Source: Microcebus murinus
Lineage: Eukaryota > Chordata > Mammalia > Primates > Cheirogaleidae
Assembly: GCF_040939455.1 (NCBI RefSeq)
Contig: NC_134109.1
Location: 57,440,001-57,504,000 of the forward strand
Reading direction: 5' to 3'
DNA length: 64,000 bases
The translations under genes and the position numbers were made by a program. The notes beneath the pieces are model-generated. The model saw only the letters and a list, made by a program, of their open reading frames with translations. It was not told where the DNA came from and did not search any database. This document shows, piece by piece, positions 1-10,455 of the stretch (within the stretch, counting starts at the first letter, position 1; each line of letters begins with the position of its first letter).

Positions 1-228
1 ATTTTTATTGGTAAAATCGATTGCACAACCTATTGACAGGGAGATTAAAAGAAAATGAAAAAAGCTATTGATTCTTAGAAATGACTTTGACGTGGCAAAA
101 ATTTCAGCAACCTGTCTGATCAAGTACAGATGTATGGAATGTAAAAATACTCCTCAAGTGACAGAAGGAAGAATGTGATCTTGCTGCCATTCTATTCTTT
201 GTTGGCATAAACCAGAAATTATTTTAAG

Positions 229-464
229 GTGGTTCTTGAGAATGTCTATGAAGTAAAAAAGGAGTTAGAAAAGTTTGAAGAACTTTTATGTAAAAATAAA
301 TACCTGAAGAACTTAAACTTGAAGACATGAAGTATCTGTCAGAATTTAAACAGTATATATTCACTAACAAATATTGATTAATGAAAAAACTAAGTGATCC
401 CCATACACATAAAAGAGTCAACCAAATACTGATTTTGAAATTTGAGATCCTGTTGTTCTTTTAG
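229..464 (+). pseudogene. Possible decayed coding sequence (retrocopy remnant?)
   Basis: Two overlapping plus-strand frames read like parts of one degraded charged protein. The frame from 229 gives VVLENVYEVKKELEKFEELL and continues to about 300. The frame from 300 gives PEELKLEDMKYLSEFKQY and runs on to TAG at 462-464, with one TGA at 375-377. A single frameshift near 300 would link them. The composition (Lys/Glu/Leu-rich, helical) is unlike a chance translation of AT-rich DNA, but the length is short and I recognise no parent gene. No poly-A tail or target-site duplication was found. It could equally be chance or part of an old repeat. Confidence 0.22.
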
Positions 465-929
465 TACAATTAATAGTATAAAAGCAGACTTTTAGTTCTC
501 TAAGATCCCTTTAAAAAGTTTTCCTCCCTTGTACCTCTCACTTAACTTCATCTCACTGATTTTTAAAAGACAATAGCACAGCCAACAATGACATTAACTT
601 CCTTGTAATAATTTTAAGATTATTTAATATGTTAAGGAATAAAGTGAACTGTTGAGACTTAGAAAGCTATTTTTTTTGCTAGCTGTTATTAACAATTATT
701 TATTGGCAAATCAAACAATCATTTAAGAATAAAAAAGTCAATAAATGTAGTTTAGCAAGTAAAAAGAATTTTGCTATTTATTAGAACCTATTTATAAGAA
801 TATTAATTAAAACAAATATGATTTCCTGTCAGTGACACTGTAGGCACTTTGCAAATAAACTACTATAAAGATCAGTTTCAAACTAAGTAATACATACAGG
901 ACACCGTGATTCACATTTCTTGTTTCAGA

Positions 930-1058
930 ATACATCATGCCTTCTATAGTGATACTTCTCCAGTCCTACGTCAGCCTACACTAGCTATGGCTGCTACTGC
1001 TATAATGCAGAGACTATCCTCTTTAAAAGGAAGATTAGCCAGTAATGAAGGGCTGTAA
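930..1058 (+). pseudogene. Possible terminal exon or pseudogene fragment
   Basis: A pyrimidine-rich run ending in TTTCAG (acceptor-like, AG at 927-928) is followed by a 42-codon open stretch ending in TAA at 1056-1058. The translation contains SPVLRQPTLAMAATAIMQRL and then SSLKGRLASNEGL, which has protein-like composition. It lies on the strand opposite to MIPOL1. I do not recognise it. It might belong with the decayed sequence at 229-464, or be a chance open frame behind a chance splice-like site. Confidence 0.2.
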
Positions 1059-1874
1059 AGAACTATCAGCACCTAGTTGGGGTTTTCTCTCTGGTGCAGT
1101 GATTGAGGTAATACTATTATACGAAATAGTTTTAGAAAGAAACATTTTGGTTTTTGTTTGTCAGACTTTTTTTTGGTCTTTAATTTAAAAGCATATCTGT
1201 TTGTAATCCTGCTATAAGGAAGATACTCAAAAGTATGAAATTTCTTTAAGTACTATCTCATAAAATCAGCCACCAAGAGTCCTAAACTTTGGCTCCACTC
1301 TTGCTCTTCTGTGTCAATGTCTAAGTCATGTTACTTCTTCAGTTTATCTACCAACATTAATTACTGCCTACTTATCCATACATTGAAAAGACAAGTACCA
1401 ATATTCTTTAATTCATGGAACAAAATAAAGTCACATTATATCTACATTATTAAAAAACAGAGAGCTCACTGGAATTAAAGTATTAGGATAAATGACTAAT
1501 TTGTGTTGACTCTAGCTGCCAGTGGGACTAAAACACAAATCAGCAGGAGTTATCCAGTCACACATCATTGTTCTGCTTCTTGTTACTCTAAGTTTAACGT
1601 GATCCTACTCTTGTAGCTTCTAATACATACAAATGCAATGACGCAAAGAAATATCTGTGAAACCATTAAGCCTTTCAGTGCCAGGTAAGTACATTTGCAA
1701 ACTGTGATTGGAAAGCTACCCAGACTGACATAATGAAATGAGGGAACTAGAAACTGTCTAATTAATTTAGTTATATCATTTTGAAGCTAAAACATAAAGT
1801 TAGTATAGCCTCCCAAAAGTGTGATAGGCATCCATCACTGAGATTAGAGTCAGAAACTAGGAGAACTACAGTGT

Positions 1875-1980
1875 AGTCATTTATTCATTATATAAATAAT
1901 TACTAGCACCTACTATCGGTCAGAAAGTTTATTAGTTGTGAGCATAAAAAGTCAAAGAAGAAAAAGTCCCTGTCAAGGTA
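1875..1980 (-). repeat. L2-like 3' fragment (weak)
   Basis: Contains a diverged version of the 'ttactagcacctactat...' and 'gtccctgtcaaggt' words seen in the antisense 3' end of mammalian L2. Short and strongly decayed. Confidence 0.35.
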
Positions 1981-2202
1981 ATTTTTGTGAATGATGTAAT
2001 GGTTATTGTTAATTTTTTATATATAGTTGTTTATATGTCCAATTGTTCTATCACAATTTCTTGAATAGTGGCTTTTTTCCTATGAATTGCCTTGTCTTCA
2101 TTGTTGAAAATAAATTGACTATATATGTGTGGGACTCTTCTATTCCCATGATCTATATATATATTTATCCTTTAACCAATACTAGTATCTTGATATCTGT
2201 GA

Positions 2203-2543
<341 letters not shown>

Positions 2544-2544
2544 G

Positions 2545-3388
2545 AATATATCTTGAAATCAGGTATTCTTCCAACAGTTTCTTTCATAAAATTTCTTTGT
2601 TAATTCCAAATTATATGCATTTTCATATAAATTTTAGAATTAGCTTATCAGTAAGTACAAAAAACACTGATGTATTTTTATTAGGATAATGTGGAGTCTA
2701 CCAATCAATTTGGAGAGAATTGGTATCTTAGCAATATTGAGTCTTCCCATTTATGAACACTGTGCATTGCTCCATTTACTTAGGTCTTCCATAATTGCTT
2801 TCTGCAATCTTCTGTAGTTTTTAAGGTACAGTATTAAATTCATTTCAAAATTTTTCATAATTTTGGAGGCAACTTTAAAATAAATTAAATGTTAAATTTC
2901 ATTTTCTAATTGTCCATTGCTAATAGAAATTCAACTGACTTTTGTATACAGACCTAAATTCACTTATTCTAGTAACTTTTTAAAAGAAACTTTGGGATTA
3001 ACTATGTATATATTCATATCATCTACAAATAAAAGCAGCTTTATTTTTTTTGAGTTTTCAGTGATTATGACTTCCTGTAGAAAGTTGAAGTGGTGAGAAA
3101 ATCCTTTTTTTGTTCCTGATCTTACATAGAAATTATTGAGCCTTTATCATTAAATATGATAGCTGTTTTCCCTAGATGTTCTTTATCAGTCAGACTGAGC
3201 AGCCAAATGGCTTTAGAATTTTATCACATGCTTTTTCTGTATCAATTGAAATGATTATTTTTCTCCCTTAATCCATTAACATGGCAAATTACATTGATCT
3301 TCAAATGTTAAACCAATCTTGCATATCCAGTTGGTCATAATACATTAAACTTTTTATGTATTGTTGGACTTGATTTTTTAGTTTATGG
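2545..3388 (-). repeat. Ancient L1 ORF2 fragment, left part
   Basis: Antisense L1 ORF2 (reverse transcriptase and downstream) of an old mammalian L1. Recognisable words include 'ggagagaattggtatcttagcaat'-like sequence and 'cttgcatatccagt'. It is interrupted at 3388 by a younger L1 and resumes at 5333 with the next part of ORF2, so the two halves were once continuous. Confidence 0.8.
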
Positions 3389-5332
3389 TTTTTTTTTAAA
3401 TTTTTATGTTAGCGTATTTTGGGGGTACAAGTGTTAAGGTTACGTATATTGCCCATGCCCTCCTTTCCCCCTCGAGACAGAGCCTCAAGTGTGAACATTC
3501 CCCCAAACATTACACATCTCACTCATTGTGTTTGTATATACCCATCTCCTCCTCACCCCCACCTTCCCGACACCCAATAAATGTTATTCCTATATGTCCA
3601 CTGAGGTGTTGATCGTTAATACCAATTTGCTGGTGAGTACATGTGGTGCTTGTTTTTCCATTCTTGAGATACTTCACTTAGTAGAATGGGTTCCAGCTCT
3701 ATCCAGGAAAATATAAGAGGTGCTATATCACCATTGTTTCTTTTTTTTTTTTGAGACAGAGTCTCGCTTTGTTGCCCAGGCTAGAGTGAGTGCCATGGCA
3801 TCAGCTTAGCTCACAGCAACCTCAAACTCCTGGGCTCCAGCGATCCTTCTGCCTCAGCCTCCTGAGTAGCTGGGACTACAGGCATGCGCCACCAATGCCC
3901 AGCTAATTTTTTACATATATATATCAGTTGGCCAATTAATTTCTTTCTATTTATAGTAGAGACGGGGTCTCGCTCTTGCTCAGGCTGGTTTTGAACTCCT
4001 GACCTTGAGCAATCCGCCCGCCTCGGCCTCCCAAGAGCTAGGATTACAGGCGTGAGCCACCGCGCCCGGCCGATCACCATTGTTTCTTAAAGCCGAATAG
4101 TACTCCATGGTGTACATTTACCACATTTTATTAATCCACTCATGAATTGATGGGCACTTGGGTTGTTTCTACAACTTTGCAATTGTGAATTGTGCTGCTA
4201 TAAACATTCAAGTGCAGGTGTCTTTTTTGTAGAGTGTCATTTGATCTTTTGGGTAGATGTCCAGCAGTGGAATTGCTGGATCAAATGGTAGATCTACTTG
4301 TATCACTTTAAGGTATCTCCATATTGCTTTCCACAGAGGTTGAACTAGTTTGCAGTCCCACCAGCAGTGTAGGAGTGTTCCTCTCTCTCCACATCCACCC
4401 CAACATTTATTCTTTTGGGACTTTTTGATAAAGGCCATTCTCACTGGAGTTAAGTGATATCTCATTGTGGTTTTGATTTGCATTTCCCTGATGATTAGAG
4501 ATGTTGAGCATTTTGTCATGTTTGTTGACCATTATTCTGTCTTCTTTTGACAAGTTTCTGTTCATGTCCTTTGCCCATTTTTTGATAGGGTTGTTTGATT
4601 TTTTTCTTGCTGATTTTCCTGAGTTCTAAATAGATTCTAGTTATCAGCCCTTTATCAGATGGGTAGCTTGTGAAAATTTTCTCCCATTCTGTGGGTTGTC
4701 TGTTTGCTCTCTTGACGGTTTCTTTGGCTGTGCAGAAGCTTTTAAATTTGATCAGGTCCCATTGATTTATTTTTGTTGCTCCTGTGATTGCCTTTGGGGT
4801 CTTCTTCATAAATTCTTTGCCCAGGCCAATGTCTGGAAGAATATTTCCGAAGTTTTCCTCTAGAATTCTAATAGTTTCACACCTAAGGTTCAAGTCTGTT
4901 ACCCAGTGTGAGTTGATTTTTGTGAGAGTTGAAAGGTGTGGGTTCTGTTTCAGTCTTCTACATGTGGCTATCCAGTTTTCCCAGCACCATTTGTTGAATA
5001 AGGATTCTTTCCCCCAGTGTATGTTTTTGTCTCTTTTGTTGAAGATTAGATGGCTATATGAGGATGGTTTGATATATGAGTTCTCTGTTCTGTTCCACTG
5101 GTCAATGTCCCTGTTCTTGTGCCAATCCCAAGCTGTTTTAATCACCATAGTCTATAGTCTTGTAGTATAGTTTGAAGTCTGGTAAGTTGACACCTCCTAT
5201 TTTGTTTTTATTGCCTAGGACTGATTTTGCTATGCGGGGTCTTCTCTGGTTCCATACGAAGTGTAAAATTATTTTTTCTATATCTGTGAAAAATGATTGT
5301 TTTGGTTTTTGATGAGAGTGTTTTGAGTCTGT
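3389..5332 (-). mobile_element. 5'-truncated strepsirrhine L1, minus strand, interrupted by an Alu
   Basis: A younger L1 3' end: poly-T, 3'UTR, then the C-terminal half of ORF2 in reverse. The peptide parts at 4208-4519 and 4516-5148 (minus) include the Cys-rich [19 protein letters not shown] region and are closely similar to the full-length L1 at 35401. Frames are broken by a few lesions. An 8-bp duplication, gtttatgg, occurs at 3381-3388 and 5333-5340 and marks the insertion into the older L1. A lemur Alu sits inside at 3743-4072. Confidence 0.88.
3743..4072 (-). mobile_element. Young strepsirrhine Alu nested in L1
   Basis: T-run, two Alu monomers and the lemur-type right monomer, ending '...gccaccgcgcccggcc' with CpGs retained, which suggests youth. 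A 16-bp duplication, atcaccattgtttctt, is at 3727-3742 and 4073-4088. Confidence 0.95.
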
Positions 5333-5610
5333 GTTTATGGGGACATTGACCTGTAGTTTTTGTTTCTTGTAATGCCCTTGCCTGGTTTTTAGACAAAAGT
5401 CATCAACTGAGTTGGGAAATATTCCCTTCTCCTTTACTTTCTGAAAATGTTTGTGTTAGAATTGTTATTATGTCTTCCTTAAATGGTTGACAAAACTAAC
5501 CATGAAGACACCTGGGCCTGGAGTTTCTTTGTGGAATGTTTTAAATTATGAATTCAATTTCTTTAACAGATATATGGGTATTCAGAGTTTCTATTTCTTT
5601 CTATGGCAGC
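5333..5610 (-). repeat. Ancient L1 ORF2 fragment, right part
   Basis: Continues the L1 interrupted at 3388: 'gggacattgacctgtagtttt', 'cttgtaatgcccttgcctggttt' (shortened) and 'cacctgggcctggagtttctt' are antisense ORF2 words in the expected order. At about 5610 a second L1 fragment begins further downstream in ORF2. Confidence 0.75.
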
Positions 5611-6565
5611 TATAGATTTATTTCTAGATTCTCAATCTTATTTCATTGATCTAAATGTCTATCCTTATACTACCACACTGTTTTGATTTATGTAGTTTTG
5701 AAATCAGGAAGTATGAGTCTTCCTACTTTGTTCTTTTTTTCAAAATGGTTTTGGCTATTCTGGGTCATTTCCAATTTCATATAAATTGTAGGATTAGCTG
5801 TCAATTTCTACAAAGAAGTCAGCTGGGATTCTGACAAGGATTATGTTGAATCTTTATATCAATTTAGACAGTCTTACCATCTTAATAATATAAAGTCTTT
5901 TGATCCATGAACACAGATGTTTTTCCATTTATTTGGACCTTCTTTCATTTCTTTTAATATTTTATAGTTTTCAAAGTGTAAGTTTTGAAATTCCTTTCTT
6001 ACAGTTATTCTAAAGTATTTTATTCTTTTTATGCTAATATAAATGGTATTATCCTGATTTCATTTTTGGATTGCTCATTGTAGGTGTATAGATACAATTG
6101 AATTTTGCATATTAATTTTTAAACCTATAACCTTACTGAAGTTGTTTATTAGTTTTAATAGTTTTTTTAGTGAATTCTTATAATTTTCTATATACATGAT
6201 TGTGTCCCCTGCAAATAGTGTGATAGTTACAATAATTTTTCTTTTCCAATTTGGAAGCCTTTTATTTCATTTTCTTGTCTAACTGCCTTAGCTACAACTT
6301 CCAGTACAATGTTAAATCCTAGTGGTGAGAGTGGACATTCTTGTATTGTTTGTCACCTTAAAAGGAAAACATTCAGCCTTTCCTCATTAAGTGTGATGTT
6401 ACCTATGGGTTTGTTATAGGTGCCCTTTTTCAAGTTGAGAAATTTTCCTTTTATTCCTCATTTGTTGAGTATCTTTTATCATAAAAAGGTGTAGGATTTT
6501 GTTAAATGCATTTTCTAGATCTATGGAGATGATCATATGGGCTTCATTTTTAATTCTATTTATAT
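5610..6565 (-). repeat. Second ancient L1 ORF2 fragment
   Basis: Antisense ORF2 restarts at a more 3' point ('ttttggctattctgggtc', 'ttcatataaattgtaggatt') and runs to 'gagatgatcatatggg'. This is a separate old L1 copy in the same orientation as its neighbour. Its continuation ('ttgcattcctgggataaatcc') reappears at about 8490, after LTR material, so it was split by later insertions. Confidence 0.75.
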
Positions 6566-7020
6566 GGTATAATGGTTAATTTTATGTGTGAACTTGGCTG
6601 GGCCTCAGTGCCCGGATATTTAGTCAAACGTTTTTTGGATGTTTCTGATAGGCTGTTCTTTGGATGAAATTAATATTTAAATCAGTGGACTGACAGTAAA
6701 GCAGATTGCTCTCTATAATGTGGGTGGGCCTCAGGCAATCAGTTGAATGCCTTAGTAGAATAAAGACATCTTCCCTGAGGAAGAAGGAATTCTGCCAGTA
6801 GATGGCCTTTGAAACCAAACTACAACACTAGCCCTTTCTGGGTCTCCAGCCTGATGGCCTTTGGACATGAACTATTAATACAATATCAGCTCTTCCATGG
6901 GTTTCCATGGTACCAGCCCACTCTGCAGATTTTGGACTTGCTAGCCTCCATAACCATATGAGTTGATTCCTTAAATTAAATCCCTGTCTGTGTATAGAGA
7001 CACATCCCATTGCCATCACA
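6566..7020 (+). repeat. Ancient LTR/MER-type repeat, copy 1
   Basis: Opens 'atggttaattttatgtgtg' and contains 'gatatttagtcaaacg', 'gtgggcctcaggcaatcagt' and 'gattttggacttgctagcct'. It matches the element at 18537-18950 in order and wording, so they are two copies of one old family. I believe it is LTR-like (MaLR/ERVL age class) but cannot name it. Strongly diverged, with no coding capacity. Confidence 0.65.
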
Positions 7021-7029
7021 GCAGAAGCC

Positions 7030-7785
7030 AGGAATAGATATGGGTTATGCCAGCAAGAACACTGCTAGCTTATACTAAAAAGGACAGAGACGGGACATAA
7101 TGAAGGAAGGCTGTTGGACTTCTGGGATTCTACAGGACAGGACAATAGAGATATCAGTCTGCAAACATATGTTATCTTCAAGAAAAGGAAAGGATGACCC
7201 TAAAGATGATTCAGAGATCAGCAGGGCTACCACTTGCACAATAGGCCCAGAGGCCAAGCTATCTCCTCCTCAGTTTCAGGGGCAGGGCTACTACCCAGGG
7301 CTGTGAGGGCAACACTGCTGCCTAAGTCCAACGTGGCAATACTGACACTCCAGTGGGCCTGGAAGTTGGACTGCCACCCCAGTGAACTTAGAGGACAAAG
7401 CACTGAGCCAAAGAGGGTTACCTTGAGCCCTAAAGTTGAATGGAAGCTGCTCTGCTAGGTTTTGGACATAATTAGGGCTCATGACTTTTTTCTTCTTTCT
7501 AATTTCTTCCCTTTCAAACGGAAACATCTATTGTATACTTGTCCCACCATTATATTATAGAAGATAACTTGTCTGCTTTCAGTTTCACAGCTGGAAGGCA
7601 ATTTTGACTCATGAAGAATCATACCTTGAGTCTCACCTACACTTGATTTGGATCACATTAAGATGATATTTGAGACTCAGAGTTGACAGAATGGATTAAG
7701 ACTTTTGGGTTGTTGGGATGGGGGATGACTAGATTTTGTCTGTGAGAAAGACATGAATTTTGCAGGTTCAGGAAACAGAGTTAGT
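7030..7785 (+). repeat. MaLR-type internal sequence, 3' end
   Basis: Contains 'aagttggactgccaccccag', 'ttaccttgagccct', 'ttgactcatgaagaatcata' and a final purine-rich stretch directly ahead of an LTR at 7786. These words are familiar from the 3' internal part of ERVL-MaLR elements. No intact frame remains. Confidence 0.6.
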
Positions 7786-8455
7786 TATAGACTAAACTGT
7801 GCCCCCTCTCCAATTCATATGTTGAAGCCCTAACCCTATGAATCTGATTGTATTTGGAGACAGAGCCTTTAAGAGGTAATTAACACATTGACTGCCACAC
7901 TAGAAAAAAAATTTTTCCTTGGAGGCCACAGTGTTTCATTATAAAAATAGAATAAAAACTTTGAAAACAAAAGGATCCTTTCTAATTTAATGAAAACATT
8001 GTTATTTATATTGTTTTCTGTGCAAGAGTTATATGCAACTTAAAAAATAGTTCACATAGCTCAAGGTAGAGAGACGTGTGAGTTACATATGCTTCATGAT
8101 GTCCCAGGCTCGAAACCAGTGTGAGTTAAATACAACTCAAATGGCAGTTAATGTGTTAAGTTAAAATAAGGACATCAGAGTGGGCTCAAATCCAATCTGA
8201 CTGGTGTCCTTATAAGAAGAGGTGATTAGGACATACAGAGAGAGACATCAGCATATATGTGCACAGAGAGGTCATGTGAGGATGCAGTGAAAAAGTAGCT
8301 TTCTGTAAGTCAAGAGAGGCTTCAGGAGAAACCGGACCTAGTAATATCTTGATCTTGGACTTCCTGTCTCCAGAACTGTGAGAAAATATATTTCTATTGT
8401 TTAACTGACCCATCTGTAGTATTTGTTATGGCAGCCTTAGCAAACTAATACAGTG
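7786..8455 (+). repeat. MaLR (MLT1-like) LTR split by a piggyBac MITE
   Basis: LTR beginning 'actaaactgtgccccctc' and 'aattcatatgttgaagccct', with 'actggtgtccttataagaag', and ending 'ggcagccttagcaaactaat'. It is split at 7883/8156 by the MITE. Joining the flanks across one TTAA copy restores the expected run 'aagaggtaattaagttaaaa'. It is an old non-coding remnant of an endogenous retrovirus-like element. Confidence 0.8.
7884..8155. mobile_element. piggyBac-type MITE (npiggy-like), 272 bp
   Basis: Flanked by TTAA at 7880-7883 and 8156-8159. The terminal inverted repeats are CACATTGACTGCCA (left) and CACATTAACTGCCA (right, read on the other strand), with one mismatch in 14. The interior is AT-rich and has no coding frame. 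TTAA duplication and ends starting with C-A-C are piggyBac hallmarks. Non-autonomous piggyBac elements of this size class are known from mouse lemur, though I cannot assign the exact subfamily. The uninterrupted LTR on both sides shows it is a clean insertion. Confidence 0.88.
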
Positions 8456-9255
8456 CATAACATTTATTGAATGGCAGATGTAAAAGTCAATTTTGCATTC
8501 CTGGGATAAATCCTGTTCCTTGATCAAAGTATATATAATTTCTTTCATATGTTGCTAGTTTTTTTTAACTGGGTAGAATGCATATAATATGAAATTTACC
8601 ACTAGTGACAATTAGTACACTCACAATGCTGTGCCACCATCATCATTATTTAGTTCCATAAGATTGTCATCATCCCACAAGGAAATCCTCTACCCATTAA
8701 GCAATCACTCTCCATTCCTTACAATCCTTATCCCCTGGCAACCACTAATCTTCTTTCTGTCTTTATAGATTTGCTGATTCTGGATATTTCATATTAAAAA
8801 TAAGTCATGCAATATGTGCCTTTGTATCTGATTTCTTTGATGTAGCATGCTCATTCATGCCATATCAAGTATCAGCATGTCATTCCCTTTTATGGTTGAA
8901 GAATATTCCATTGTATGAATATATCACATTCTGTTTATCCATTCAGTATCTGATAGACATTTTGTTGTTTCTACCTTTTAGCTATTATGGACAGTGCTGT
9001 TATAAAAATTAAGTTCTTGTTTGAACACATGTTTTCAATTTTTTTGGTATATACTCAGGAATGGAATTGCTGGGTCATATGCTAATTCTATGTTTAACTT
9101 AGTAAGCAACTACCAAACTGTTTTCCACAGTGGCCGTACCATTTTACATTCCCATCAGCAATGTAGCAGTGTTCCCATTTTTCTACATTCTCATCAATCC
9201 TTGTTATTTTCCTTTAAAAAAATAGCTATCCTTCTTGTTCTTTCCTTTGGTTCTT
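8456..9255 (-). repeat. Ancient L1 3' end (ORF2 tail and 3'UTR)
   Basis: Two joined parts. 8456-8550 continues the ORF2 fragment broken at 6565. From about 8565 ('atgaaatttaccac') an antisense old L1 3' end runs through 'catgtcattcccttttatgg', 'ttgctgggtcatatg' and 'ttttccacagtggccgtacc'. The same 3'-end type recurs at 23958 and 33160. Confidence 0.78.
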
Positions 9256-10280
9256 AAAAAAACAAAAAGAGGAAAAAATATCCATTCTACTGGCTATAAA
9301 CATTAACTTTAATGATACCTGGAGCTATGCTCTATTTTAAGTTAATTAAATAGGAGACATAGCTTTGTGACTAAGTAAACTTGTGGGATATTCTTTCCAT
9401 CGGTATACTTGAGTTTGAGTGCATTCCCATATTTCTCTTCAAGGTTGACCTCAGGGACTATGTTATGCAGCAGTGCCATAAGATCATATTACAACAAAAT
9501 TTGTATTATACTCTTGTGAATGGAGTTCAAGATACCACTTTGAAGGAATTCTGAACTCTAGTATCAGTTTTTAGTGAATCAAATTTTAGATAGGCATAGT
9601 CTATTTCAAATTTTTAATCTATTATCAGCTGTGACACAGATGAAAGAAGCTAAGAATTAGTGTTAATACACAGATCAAGAACTATGAGGGAAGTAACAGA
9701 TAATTCACAAATCATAGTACAATGTATAGTTTAAGACATGAGAATATTTTTCAAAATGCTTTTGAAAATAAAAACGTACAAATGTAGCCAGACACAGAAA
9801 AAAATTAGAATTACATATTCCAAAATATCATAAAAATAATGGAGGAACTAAAACACACTTTCATTTCTTTTTCATTTTTTTAATTTTGCATTTTCTATTA
9901 AAAATAAGTATTGCTTGGATGACCAAAATGTAATAAAATACCTCCTTTACACAAAATAGATATCTGTCATATTTAGTGCTTTTATTGATATTATAATATG
10001 TGTTATTCTATATTGCAATGTTATATTTTATATAATATTTATACTATGTATATATATTTATATTGATTTTTTCTTTCATGTGTTGGCTCCTAACCTATTT
10101 CTAAATTCAGAATATTAATGATAAACATAAATAATAACTCATAAAAAGGAGCACATGAAGACTAAAATGAATGATACATATTTTAAAAAATAATAGAGAA
10201 TCTATACATGTAAGTTGATATTTCTCAACTTACAATGGGTTTATGACCCAATAAACCCATTTATTATATGTTGAAAATAT
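9256..10280. other. Unique AT-rich intronic sequence
   Basis: No repeat family, intact frame or RNA gene recognised. The stretch is AT-rich, with several TATA-rich runs around 10000-10070. Confidence 0.5.
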
Positions 10281-10305
10281 CACACACACACGCACACACA
10301 CACAT
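10281..10305. repeat. (CA)n microsatellite
   Basis: About 25 bp of CA dinucleotides with one CG interruption. Likely length-polymorphic. Confidence 0.9.
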
Positions 10306-10309
10306 ACCC

Positions 10310-10455
10310 ACTCATGTAAGCAGAACCCAGATCAAGATATAGAACATTTCTAGGACCCTATAAGGCTCCCTTGTGTCTCTTCCCAGTCAGCAATCCTCAT
10401 CAAAGATAATCACTATTCTTATTTTAGTCCCAACATAGATAATTTTGCATGTTAT
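10310..10455 (-). repeat. Ancient L1-like 3' fragment, left part
   Basis: 'agatcaagatatagaacatt', 'aaggctcccttgtgtctctt' and 'cccagtcagcaatcctcatc' match an old L1 3' end. It appears to resume at about 12715 ('attttatataaattatagaa') after the younger L1. Confidence 0.5.

Larger units (their letters stand above)
1..1870. other. Unique intronic sequence
   Basis: AT-rich sequence without a recognised repeat apart from the two doubtful coding-like patches at 229-464 and 930-1058. No promoter, RNA gene or intact frame was seen. Confidence 0.6.
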
